Shown here: in pieces, positions 34,237-42,084 of the stretch
Layout of the letters: each line of letters starts with the position of its first letter
Position numbering within the stretch: position 1 is the stretch's first letter
Assembly: GCA_937899715.1 (NCBI GenBank)
Contig: CALCNX010000074.1
Span: 1-64,000, forward strand
Direction: 5' to 3'
From: an uncultured bacterium
GTDB lineage: Bacteria > Bacteroidota > Ignavibacteria > Kapaibacteriales > UBA4661
Length of the DNA: 64,000 bases
Notes under the pieces: model-generated
The model's database searches: none
Told to the model about the DNA's origin: nothing
Seen by the model: the letters and a program-made list of their open reading frames with translations, nothing else
Translations under genes and position numbers: made by a program

Positions 34237-34575
34237 ATGCTTCAAGAAGAAATTTGGCTGACTGAATTTCAACCACAACGCGGCGCAGAAATCAGCAAAA
34301 CTCGTCCCTCTGTAATTATCTCTACTCCGGAAGTGGAACCGTACCAAATTCGTATCGTTGTGCCAATTCGTGAGCGCAAGGCACATCATGGCGCAGCAGC
34401 ATTTTATATTGAGCTTTTGCCCTCGCCAGAAAACAGTCTGACCAAAGCAAGTACAGCCGATTGCACCCAAGTCAAATCGTTCAATGTTTCGCGGTTTACA
34501 AAGAGAATGGGAAAGGTCAGTACTGAGACTTTGCAAGAAATCTTGAACGGTGTTTGCCTTTGTATTGGTGCTTAA
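34237..34575 (+). CDS. MazF/PemK-family toxin
   Basis: A 112-residue protein with the MazF/PemK fold markers: EIWLTEFQPQRGAEISKTRP (the usual GDI-like start and 'GSEIxKTRP' motif), SVIISTPE, IVVPIRERKA and a C-terminal KSFNVSRFTKRMGKVSTETL. MazF toxins are sequence-specific mRNA interferases. It follows the short antitoxin frame. The pair is inserted between moaD and moaE and preserves their direction. Confidence 0.85.
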   Translation: MLQEEIWLTEFQPQRGAEISKTRPSVIISTPEVEPYQIRIVVPIRERKAHHGAAAFYIELLPSPENSLTKASTADCTQVKSFNVSRFTKRMGKVSTETLQEILNGVCLCIGA

Positions 34576-34590
34576 CTTTACCTTTTTCCC

Positions 34591-35007
34591 ATGCTCAATA
34601 TTCACCTCAGCGAAACCACTCTCGACACAGCCACCATTATCGCCTCTGTCCAAGACGAGCGAGCAGGCGCGATTGACGTTTTTATCGGCACCGTGCGCAA
34701 TCACACCAAAGGAAAAGCCGTACTCAGACTTGAATACGAAGCATATCAACCCATGGCGCTGAAAGAAATGCGTTCTATCTGCGAAGAGGCACAAACACGT
34801 TGGAACGCACAGGCAATCGCTGCTCATCACCGCTTGGGAACGATTGAACCGGGCGACATTGCTGTCGTTGTCGCAGTTTCTACTCCGCACCGCGCCGATG
34901 CCTTTGCTGCCTGCCAGTACATCATTGATACACTCAAAGAGCGCGTCCCGATTTGGAAAAAAGAATTTTTCTTGGACGGCGAAGTGTGGGTGATGCCACA
35001 CGCTTAA
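34591..35007 (+). CDS. moaE: Molybdopterin synthase catalytic subunit
   Basis: A 138-residue protein with the MoaE signatures AIDVFIGTVRNHTKGKAVLRLEYEAY (Arg and Lys that bind the substrate), AAHHRLGTIEPGDIAVVVAV, STPHRADAFAACQYIIDTLK and the C-terminal VPIWKKEFFLDGEVWV (catalytic Lys pair). It forms the heterotetramer with MoaD. It starts 15 bases after the MazF-like gene. Confidence 0.92.
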   Translation: MLNIHLSETTLDTATIIASVQDERAGAIDVFIGTVRNHTKGKAVLRLEYEAYQPMALKEMRSICEEAQTRWNAQAIAAHHRLGTIEPGDIAVVVAVSTPHRADAFAACQYIIDTLKERVPIWKKEFFLDGEVWVMPHA

Positions 35008-35075
35008 AACTCAGTATTTACATCTACCGCAAGCTATTTTCATACCTTCATTTTTCACTTTTTTTATTCAACCGT

Positions 35076-35687
35076 ATGCACCCACTTCTTGCAAACAACG
35101 ATGCTTTTGCCGTCAAAGAAAAAGTTGGTATTTTCAAAGCTGCCAACAGCTATGACTTTTTCCATCCCGAATCAGGTGAACTCCTCATGCAAAGCACCGA
35201 AGAAGATTTAGGCATCTTCACCAAAATTCTGCGCTTTACCGATTTTAAGACCTTCACCCCCTTCGATGTCACCGTGCGCGATGCCGCAGGGCGCAGAGTT
35301 ATTCGCGTTTCGCGCGGAATTTCATTTCTCTTTTCGCGTGTAGAAGTCTTCGATGAAAATGATATTTTCGTAGGGGCATTCCAAGAGCGCTTCTCGTTCC
35401 CACGCAAGAAAATTGAAGTTTTGGACACAGAGGGAAACGTCGTCCTCATGCTGCGTGGCAGCTTTTTGGCGTGGGATTTCCGCTTTCTTCGCCTTACTGG
35501 TGGCGGCGAAGAAGAAGTGGCTCGCATCGGTAAAACATGGGCGGGTCTTGCAAAAGAACTTTTCACCACTGCCGATAATTATGTTCTCGGCATGAGTCCT
35601 GCTCTCGGCGCACAAAACCCGCTCCGAATGATGATTCTGGCAGCAGTGGTGTGTGTGGATATGGTATTCAAGGAGCGTAAATCGTAA
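35076..35687 (+). CDS. Phospholipid scramblase/LURP-one-like protein
   Basis: A 203-residue protein of the tubby-like 'scramblase' fold: repeated strand pattern DVTVRDAAGRRVIRVSRG, VEVFDENDIFVGAFQERF and IEVLDTEGNVVLMLRGSFL around a C-terminal hydrophobic helix (MMILAAVVCVDMVF) that fits the fold's buried helix. The family name comes from eukaryotic scramblases; bacterial members have no established activity. ATG 35076 fits the fold start, and a strong terminator follows. Confidence 0.7.
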   Translation: MHPLLANNDAFAVKEKVGIFKAANSYDFFHPESGELLMQSTEEDLGIFTKILRFTDFKTFTPFDVTVRDAAGRRVIRVSRGISFLFSRVEVFDENDIFVGAFQERFSFPRKKIEVLDTEGNVVLMLRGSFLAWDFRFLRLTGGGEEEVARIGKTWAGLAKELFTTADNYVLGMSPALGAQNPLRMMILAAVVCVDMVFKERKS

Positions 35688-35714
35688 ACTGTATTCCTTA
35701 ACGTTGAACAAATT

Positions 35715-35757
35715 TTACCCCGAAAAACGAACATTGGATGTTTGATTTTCGGGGTAA
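35715..35757 (+). terminator. Rho-independent terminator after the scramblase-like gene
   Basis: TTACCCCGAAAA (35715-35726) and TTTTCGGGGTAA (35746-35757) are perfect complements. An inner arm (CGAACAT/ATGTTTG) extends the stem, and TTTTTT follows at 35758. Confidence 0.85.
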
Positions 35758-35863
35758 TTTTTTATCAAAAAGAAATGTATTTGAATTCAAATTGCAAAAG
35801 CCGCGAAACTATGCTAATTTATGATGTTACAGCATCTCTCTTCACTTCACAAAGGAAATTGCT

Positions 35864-36181
35864 ATGTCAGCACTCCCTCCTGCCATAACCGAAACCTTAC
35901 AACAATTCCATATCACGCCCGAAGAAGCAGCAGTTGCTTTCACGGTCAAACTCGTCCAAGAAAAAATCCTTGCCTATACCAAAGAAGCATCTGCATTTGA
36001 AGAACGATACCGTACTACGCTGGAAGAATTTACTCAACGCCTCCAAAATCGTAGGAACTCTGAAAACTTTCAAGAATCCGACGACCGCAACGATTGGCAA
36101 TTTGCCGTGGAATCTTGTCAGTATTACGAGCAGCGTCTCCGAGAGATTTCAGCAATCGCGCAAACAAGAATACAAGCATGA
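35864..36181 (+). CDS. Putative antitoxin partner of a TumE-like (DUF6516) toxin
   Basis: A 105-residue acidic helical protein (FEERYRTTLEEFTQRLQNRR; SESDD-like acidic patch) with no obvious DNA-binding motif. Its stop overlaps the start of the following DUF6516/TumE-like gene (ATGA). Position, size and coupling match the antitoxin of TumE-type pairs. The antitoxin call is therefore from context; the sequence itself was not recognised. Confidence 0.6.
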   Translation: MSALPPAITETLQQFHITPEEAAVAFTVKLVQEKILAYTKEASAFEERYRTTLEEFTQRLQNRRNSENFQESDDRNDWQFAVESCQYYEQRLREISAIAQTRIQA

Positions 36182-36552
36182 AAGCACTCAATACCGAAGC
36201 GTTGATGGCTTTGTACTCATCAATTATTCTATCCGTCGCTGAACATAAAAACGAACAAAATGGCAGACTCACACGTTTTCATGCGGAATTTTTCTTTGTG
36301 CAAGGCTTGCGTTTAATTGCACGGGATTAGCACTTTGACGACGGCAGTCGAAAATACTCCTTTCACCTCCAAGACGATGCACATAATCTGGTCTTTCGCT
36401 ATGACAACGAAGCGCATTGGCATGACATTCCCACCTTTCCACATCACAAGCACCTACCAGACGATATGGTCGCTCCAAGTGATGAACCAAGTCTTGAACA
36501 AATTCTCATAGAAATCGAACTCTTCGTGACAAATAACGAAAAAAAGCAGTAA
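36178..36552 (+). pseudogene. TumE-like (DUF6516) toxin interrupted by an in-frame amber codon
   Basis: Two halves share one frame. The first is MKALNTEALMALYSSIILSV...GLRLIARD, ending in TAG (36328-36330). After the TAG, HFDDGSRKYSFHLQDD, then FRYDNEAHWHDIPTFPHHKH and PSDEPSLEQILIEIELFV continue to TAA at 36550. The second half carries the family's conserved 'DGSRKYSYH', 'FRxDN' and 'FPHHKH' motifs. Family members usually have Tyr or a similar residue where the TAG lies, so one base change would restore a 124-residue protein. It may be an inactivated toxin. Confidence 0.7.
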
Positions 36553-36592
36553 AACCTCATATTCTGTGAGTGAAAAAAAGCCGCCATTATCG

Positions 36593-36600
36593 TAGATTTG
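36593..36600 (+). promoter_or_regulatory. TAnnTTTG -7 box for the BNR-repeat gene
   Basis: TAGATTTG is an exact TAnnTTTG box 52 bases upstream of the ATG at 36652. The -33 element is weak (GTG about 20 bases upstream). Confidence 0.4.
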
Positions 36601-36651
36601 CAAGTATAGGGAACCAACCTACCACAACCTTACTCACTATCTTTTTTCGTT

Positions 36652-39600
36652 ATGAAGAACGCTTTCCGACTACTTTGCGCGGTGTTTCTGTGTCTGTATT
36701 CGCTTTCTTTCGGAAGCCTCTCCGCACAAGACCTCGCCCCACGCGACACCACGCGCTTCAAAAACCTCAAATTCCGCAACATCGGTCCTGCTATCGGTGG
36801 CAGAACCTCGCGCGTGGCGGGAGTTCCCGGCGATGCGCTCACCTACTATGCAGCCACAGCCTCCGGCGGCGTGTGGAAGTCTACAGACGGCGGCATGAAA
36901 TGGAAAGCAATCTTTGACGACCAGCCCGTTGCTTCGATTGGTGCAGTGGCGGTTGCCCCTTCCGACCCGAATGTGATATATGTCGGCTCGGGAGAAGCAA
37001 ACCCGCGCGGGAACGTAGCTGCGGGCAACGGTATCTACAAATCCACCGACGGCGGTAAAACGTGGAAACACGTCTGGAAAAGCATCGGGCAAATCGGTAC
37101 CATGATTGTCCACCCCGCAAATGCTGATGTAGCATTTGCTGCCGTGCTGGGCAATCCGTTCGCACCGAACAAAGAGCGCGGTGTCTATCGCACCAAAGAC
37201 GGCGGTAAAACGTGGGAGCGCGTTCTGGCGAAAAATGAGGAAACAGGCGCTTCGGACGTTTGTTTTGACCTCACCAATCCCAATATCCTTTTTGCCGGAA
37301 TGTGGCAGATGCGCCGCAAACCGTGGGATATGCAAAGCGGCGGACCCGGAAGCGGCTTGTACACATCGCGCGACGGTGGCGACACGTGGAAGCAAATTAC
37401 ACCGACCAAAGCCGACGGCTCGCCAAGCGGCATCCCGGAAGGTATCATGGGCAAAATTGGCTTGGCTGTCGCGCCCACCAATGGAAGCCGTGTCTATGCA
37501 CTCATTGAGCATGAAAAAGGCGGCTTGTTCCGTTCTGACGACGGTGGCGTAAACTGGCGCTTAGTCAATGACTCTCGCTCCTTGCGCCAACGTGCGTGGT
37601 ACTATTCCACCATGACCATTAACCCCACGAACCCCGATGATGTCTGGTTCCCGCAAGTACCGATGTTCCGTACACTCGACGGCGGGCGCACCATTTCCCG
37701 TGTTCGCGGCTTTCGTCACGGTGACCACCACGATATTTGGATTGACCCCAAGAATCCGCAACGTATTATTAACGCTAACGACGGCGGCGTAGAAATCTCC
37801 ACCGATGGCGGTGATTCATGGTTTGCAGCCGCAATGCCGACGATGCAATTTTACCACGTTGCGGTTGACAATGCCAATCCCTACGTTATTTCCGGTGCAG
37901 CGCAAGATTGGGGAACATTTGCAGCACCCAGCCACAGCTTGGACGGCGGCGGTATTGACGTTGCCGAATGGTACAACGTCGGCGGCGGCGAAGCCGGACA
38001 CACACAGCATAACCCCACTGACCCCAATATTGTCTATGCAGGCGAATACGGCGGCGCAATCACCCGCTACGACCACCGCACCCGCACCACACAAAACATC
38101 ACGGTCTATCCGACCAATCCTTCCGGACACGGCGCGGAAGACCTTCGCTATCGTTTCCAGTGGACTGCCCCGATTCTGATTTCTCCGCATGACGCGAATA
38201 CGGTCTATCACGGCGCAAACGTCCTTTTCAAAACCAATGACGGTGGCAAGACATGGAATGCGATTTCGGGCGACCTAACGCGCAATGACAAGGCAAAACA
38301 AAAATGGTCGGGCGGACCCATCACCGGCGATAACACAGGAGTTGAGACGTACTGCACCATTTTTGCCATTGCCGAATCGCCCGTGAAAGCAGGCGTACTC
38401 TGGACAGGCAGCGACGACGGTTTGGTGCAAGTCTCGCAAGACGGCGGAAAAACGTGGACAAACGTGACGAAAAACATCACGGGCTTGCCCGAATTTGCGA
38501 CTATCAAAACCATCGAGACCTCGCGCACCGACGCAGGAACGGCATACGTGGTCGCTGAAACGCACCGTCTGAGCGATTTCAAGCCGTACCTGTGGAAAAC
38601 AACCGACTTCGGCAAAACATGGAAAAGCCTCACGGCAAAACTTCCGCAAGACACGTATTTACACGCCGTCCGCGAAGACCCCAAAAAGCGTGGTTTGCTC
38701 TATGTCGGCACGGAATTGGGCTTGGCAATGTCGCCCGATGATGGCGCAACGTGGCAGGCGCTCACGATGAATTTCCCGCCTGTTGCCGTTCACGACTTGC
38801 TTATCAAGAACAATGACCTTGTTATTGCCTCGCACGGGCGCTCGTTCTGGGTCTTTGACGACCTCACGCCCATACGTGAATTTGCTGCCGGAGAAGCTGC
38901 CGACAATGCCCTCCTGCCCGTCCAAACCGCCACACGCTGGAACATGAGCTATAATCGCGGCGGAAATGTGGGCGCAATGCCCAATCCCCCGAATGGACTC
39001 GTCTTTCACTACTTCCTGAAAGCCAAAGCAAAAACTCTTACGCTGGATGTACTGGACGCAAAAGGTGGTATCGTCCGCACCTACAAGAGCAAGCCCGAAC
39101 CCGTTGCTGCCGGAGAAGAAGGACGCGGCAGAGGGCAAGATACACTCTCGGTTCTCGCTGGTCTGCACCGTGCAACGTGGAATTTGGACTACAAAGGCGC
39201 TGAGTTCATCAAAGATGGGCAGACCGACGGCGGCGATGTCGTTTCTGGTCCGACAGCAGCACCCGGAGCGTACACGCTGCGTTTGACGGTGGACGGCAAA
39301 GTGCTCACGCAAGCAGCACAAGTCGTTGCCGACCCACGCCAAAGTATCAATGCACCGGAACTGGCAAAAACACTTGAGTTCACGCTTGCCGTGCGAGACA
39401 CAATTTCTGCGCTCACACGCACGGTCTATCAAATCCGTGCTGTGAAAAAGCAGCTCAACGAACGCGCTGAACTGCTCGGTACGGGCACAGATACGGCAAA
39501 GTATGCGGCACTCCTCAAAACCGCAAAAACACTTGCCGCGCAGTGCGATTCAGTGGAAGGCAAATTGCACAATGCAACGGCAAAAATTGCTTACGACATT

Positions 39601-39837
39601 CTTGCGGGCAAGAACAACACCGGAGCGAAGCTCTATGCTGTGCTTGCGACGCTCTACGATGCCGCCAAAAGCGACGAACCCATCACGCAAGGTATGCGCG
39701 AAGTCTTTGCAGAAGAAGTGAAGAATTTCGGCACATATCGCAGTGAGTGGCAAGGCACGATTTCACGAGACCTTGAGTCATGGAACAAGCAAGCAAAGGC
39801 ACTGGATGTGCCGCACGTGCTTGTGCCGGCAATGTAA
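36652..39837 (+). CDS. Exported BNR/VPS10-like repeat protein
   Basis: A 1061-residue exported protein. Signal peptide: LLCAVFLCLYSLSFGSLSAQ. It then has at least eight Asp-box repeats of the SxDxGxTW type: GVWKSTDGGMKWKAIF, GIYKSTDGGKTWKHVW, GVYRTKDGGKTWERV, GLYTSRDGGDTWKQI, LFRSDDGGVNWRL, LFKTNDGGKTWNAIS, LVQVSQDGGKTWTNV and LWKTTDFGKTWKSL. These form a sortilin-like multi-blade propeller up to about residue 740, followed by a beta domain and a helical tail. Homologues are often called 'glycosyl hydrolase', but catalytic residues are not evident and binding is more likely. A strong terminator follows. Confidence 0.82.
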   Translation: MKNAFRLLCAVFLCLYSLSFGSLSAQDLAPRDTTRFKNLKFRNIGPAIGGRTSRVAGVPGDALTYYAATASGGVWKSTDGGMKWKAIFDDQPVASIGAVAVAPSDPNVIYVGSGEANPRGNVAAGNGIYKSTDGGKTWKHVWKSIGQIGTMIVHPANADVAFAAVLGNPFAPNKERGVYRTKDGGKTWERVLAKNEETGASDVCFDLTNPNILFAGMWQMRRKPWDMQSGGPGSGLYTSRDGGDTWKQITPTKADGSPSGIPEGIMGKIGLAVAPTNGSRVYALIEHEKGGLFRSDDGGVNWRLVNDSRSLRQRAWYYSTMTINPTNPDDVWFPQVPMFRTLDGGRTISRVRGFRHGDHHDIWIDPKNPQRIINANDGGVEISTDGGDSWFAAAMPTMQFYHVAVDNANPYVISGAAQDWGTFAAPSHSLDGGGIDVAEWYNVGGGEAGHTQHNPTDPNIVYAGEYGGAITRYDHRTRTTQNITVYPTNPSGHGAEDLRYRFQWTAPILISPHDANTVYHGANVLFKTNDGGKTWNAISGDLTRNDKAKQKWSGGPITGDNTGVETYCTIFAIAESPVKAGVLWTGSDDGLVQVSQDGGKTWTNVTKNITGLPEFATIKTIETSRTDAGTAYVVAETHRLSDFKPYLWKTTDFGKTWKSLTAKLPQDTYLHAVREDPKKRGLLYVGTELGLAMSPDDGATWQALTMNFPPVAVHDLLIKNNDLVIASHGRSFWVFDDLTPIREFAAGEAADNALLPVQTATRWNMSYNRGGNVGAMPNPPNGLVFHYFLKAKAKTLTLDVLDAKGGIVRTYKSKPEPVAAGEEGRGRGQDTLSVLAGLHRATWNLDYKGAEFIKDGQTDGGDVVSGPTAAPGAYTLRLTVDGKVLTQAAQVVADPRQSINAPELAKTLEFTLAVRDTISALTRTVYQIRAVKKQLNERAELLGTGTDTAKYAALLKTAKTLAAQCDSVEGKLHNATAKIAYDILAGKNNTGAKLYAVLATLYDAAKSDEPITQGMREVFAEEVKNFGTYRSEWQGTISRDLESWNKQAKALDVPHVLVPAM

Positions 39838-39864
39838 TTCTTGCTTGGAAAATGATTATCTTTT

Positions 39865-39901
39865 GCGGGCTGTCCGATTCATATCGGGCAGCCCGCTTTT
39901 T
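39865..39901. terminator. Bidirectional terminator between convergent BNR genes
   Basis: GCGGGCTGTCCGA (39865-39877) pairs with TCGGGCAGCCCGC (39884-39896), with one G-T pair and a 6-base loop, followed by five T's on the plus strand. Confidence 0.85.
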
Positions 39902-39922
39902 CTGAAGAAGAGACGGAAAGGG

Positions 39923-41236
39923 TCAGTGGATAACGTGCAGAACATCAGTAGTCAGCCCCTCATTTATGCCAAGACGATAGAAATACACCCCGTTCGGATA
40001 TGCCCGTGTGTCAATATCTATGCTGTGACGACCCGCTCCCTGCTCTTGATTGAGCAATCTCGCAACGACCTGACCAAGCGGAGAAATAAGTTCCACGCTC
40101 ACAAACGCAGTTTTGTTCAGATGATATTCAATCGTGGCGCGTTCTGAGCATGGGTTGGGATACTGCGTCATCGCCATCGGCACGTCCTCCGATTGATTCC
40201 GCACAGAAGTTACACCAAGCGATGTCCGAAAGATTCGCCCGCCGGCGCTGTCGCTTACACCCGCCGGAGCGGTAGCGGCAAAAAGTGAGTTTTGCGTCAG
40301 CAGAAGCATCGAGACGTTGCGGTTTGTAGCGTCAGGATGAAAGGCGGTCCATGTTGTGCCGTTATCCAGTGAGCGAAACACTCCGCCACTATCTAAAATT
40401 CCTGAACGAAAGATAAAATTTGATCTTGTTCGCGCTCCTGCATACACGACATTATCATTCGCAATCAGTGAGCTAATGAGTTTATCTCCAAGCGGAAAGG
40501 CAAACCATGTCTCACCATTATCAAAACTACGGATTGTCTGGCTACTCACGGGCGAATCAATCGTTAAAGGGGTAATTGCCGCAAACATTGTATTACTGTT
40601 CATGCAGAGTGCCGTGATTCTTGATGGGAAGCTGAACGTATAGATATTGCTCCACGTCCGCCCATTATCGGTCGAACGAAAAATATTTCCCGGTATTGTA
40701 CCAGTGCCTCCAGCAAGAATCGTCGTGTTTTGTAGCGCTATGGACGTTACCGCTACTGATTCCAAGCCTAATGAAGTCCACGTTGTACCGTCATCGGAGG
40801 AGACATAGACTCCGCGTTGGGTTCCGGCGTAAAATTTTCCGTTTTTTGCCACAACTGTATTCACATTGGGTAGTCCCACCGTTGTCAGTTCATTCCACGT
40901 TACGCCATTGTCGAGCGACCGAGCGAAGGAAGACGCTACTTGCGACGTGGTGCGATAGATGAGAATGGTATTGCCATTCGCCGCCATCGCAATGACTGTC
41001 TGGGTAGGCAAACTGGTATTTGCCCACGTGCTTCCGTTATCGGTGGAGCGCAGCAGACGATTTTCAGACGAGCCTTGCACAGCCGCAAAAATTGTTGTGC
41101 CATTTGCCGCAAGAGTAGTAGCGTTGTAGCCGAATTGACCACCCGCTTGCTGCCACTGCGAAAAAGCAGCATTGGCGACGAACTGCAATCCAAGCACTGC
41201 CATAAAGAAACGCGAACGTATCATTCGAGTACGCAT
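39923..41236 (-). CDS. BNR-repeat protein with type IX secretion sorting domain
   Basis: A 437-residue secreted protein. The signal peptide ends near NAAFSQW. Repeated Asp-boxes (LLRSTDNGSTWANT, FARSLDNGVTWNEL, VYVSSDDGTTWTSL, IFRSTDNGRTWSNI, VFRSLDNGTTWTAF) build a propeller. The last ~80 residues are a type A T9SS C-terminal signal: MTQYPNPCSERATIEYHL, SVELISPLGQVVARLLNQ, GRHSIDIDTRAYPNGVYFYR. The protein is therefore expected on the cell surface or outside. It is convergent with the larger BNR gene but not similar enough for recent duplication. Confidence 0.85.
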   Translation of the reverse strand: MRTRMIRSRFFMAVLGLQFVANAAFSQWQQAGGQFGYNATTLAANGTTIFAAVQGSSENRLLRSTDNGSTWANTSLPTQTVIAMAANGNTILIYRTTSQVASSFARSLDNGVTWNELTTVGLPNVNTVVAKNGKFYAGTQRGVYVSSDDGTTWTSLGLESVAVTSIALQNTTILAGGTGTIPGNIFRSTDNGRTWSNIYTFSFPSRITALCMNSNTMFAAITPLTIDSPVSSQTIRSFDNGETWFAFPLGDKLISSLIANDNVVYAGARTRSNFIFRSGILDSGGVFRSLDNGTTWTAFHPDATNRNVSMLLLTQNSLFAATAPAGVSDSAGGRIFRTSLGVTSVRNQSEDVPMAMTQYPNPCSERATIEYHLNKTAFVSVELISPLGQVVARLLNQEQGAGRHSIDIDTRAYPNGVYFYRLGINEGLTTDVLHVIH

Positions 41237-41344
41237 AAAAAACTCTCAAGAAGATGTGCGAAAATAGAGAACTCTTGGTATGAGTCACAGGCGAGAAGAA
41301 AGTCACACGAATTCTGAAAGTTTTTAAGCACGCGGATACGAAAT

Positions 41345-41824
41345 CTACTTGCTATTGGGAATATAGGGTCCGCCTGTTTCCCCCCATCCCCATTTGGGCA
41401 TTGGTATTTGCTCATCGACAGGATTCTCGGTTGCGTTGGAGTTGATTACCGCAATCCGGCTTCCCCATTCTAAATATCCCACTAATGCGGAACGAAATTC
41501 CGGGTCGTCGGCAACGCCAATTTCGTCACAACTCTGTAAAAATAAATCCATCCAGCGTTTTCTTCTGCTTTCATCCAGCATTTTTCCAAGATGATGCGAA
41601 ATCATTTTGTAATGACTACCATCATCGCCGGAAGTATATAACGTAGGTCCGCCAAAGACTTCAGCAATAAAATGAGCGACGTGCTTGCTATGCTCGGCAG
41701 ACATATTCTTGAAAGTATCATACAGGAGAGTGTCGTTGAGAACATGACCATAGAAAATGTCGGTAAGTTTTTCGAGGGATTCCTTGCCCCCTACCCATTC
41801 ATATAGTGTTGGTGTGGTATTCAT
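41345..41824 (-). CDS. Truncated hemoglobin (group II-like)
   Basis: A 159-residue globin: TLYEWVGGKESLEKLTDIFY (helix A-B), HSKHVAHFIAEVFGGPTLYT (E-helix His region), HYKMISHHLGKML (proximal His), RRKRWMDLFLQSCDEIGV and a C-terminal PKWGWGETGG motif found in bacterial group II globins. It could bind O2 or NO. ATG 41824 is preferred. It is divergent from the first TPR-SpoIIE gene, and no partner gene is obvious. Confidence 0.85.
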   Translation of the reverse strand: MNTTPTLYEWVGGKESLEKLTDIFYGHVLNDTLLYDTFKNMSAEHSKHVAHFIAEVFGGPTLYTSGDDGSHYKMISHHLGKMLDESRRKRWMDLFLQSCDEIGVADDPEFRSALVGYLEWGSRIAVINSNATENPVDEQIPMPKWGWGETGGPYIPNSK

Positions 41825-42007
41825 GGTATATGCTTGTGGTATAAATGAAATTCTTCTTTGGCAAAAATACTGCTTTTCAACGATGTTTGTCATTTTTTAT
41901 TCTTGCTGTCGGTTGTGGGGTGTGGAAAGCGGATGGACGGCATTTTTTTGGCTTTTTTCGTGACTATTTACCGCTTATCATTCCCAGCGACCGCTTATCC
42001 AAAATAT

Positions 42008-42038
42008 CTTGGCTTCGGGCATGGACGGCGATATTTTG
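42008..42038 (+). promoter_or_regulatory. Promoter candidate of the first TPR-SpoIIE gene
   Basis: CTTG (42008-42011) is followed after 20 bases by TATTTTG (42032-42038), 47 bases before the ATG. The same block occurs before the second copy (44786-44815), where spacing is TTTG-N19-TATTTTG, so the element is conserved in both leaders. Confidence 0.45.
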
Positions 42039-42084
42039 CGCACAAAAAAAAACAACGACACACTCACATTTTTCCGCTTCGCAA

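Noticed and set aside
34174..35001. 275-codon minus-strand open frame spanning mazF-like and moaE genes
   Set aside because: It crosses two well-supported plus-strand genes and their gap; composition is Cys/Phe/Asn-rich as in shadows.
36670..37512. 280-codon minus-strand open frame opposite the BNR gene
   Set aside because: Mirrors the codon pattern of the Asp-box repeats; no domain, and the sense protein is clearly real.
38659..39432. 257-codon minus-strand open frame opposite the BNR gene
   Set aside because: Antisense shadow with no recognisable motif.
41845..42084. Open extension upstream of the first TPR-SpoIIE ATG
   Set aside because: The duplicated ATG at 42085 gives a proper signal peptide, and a promoter-like element lies inside the extension; the frame is open only by chance.
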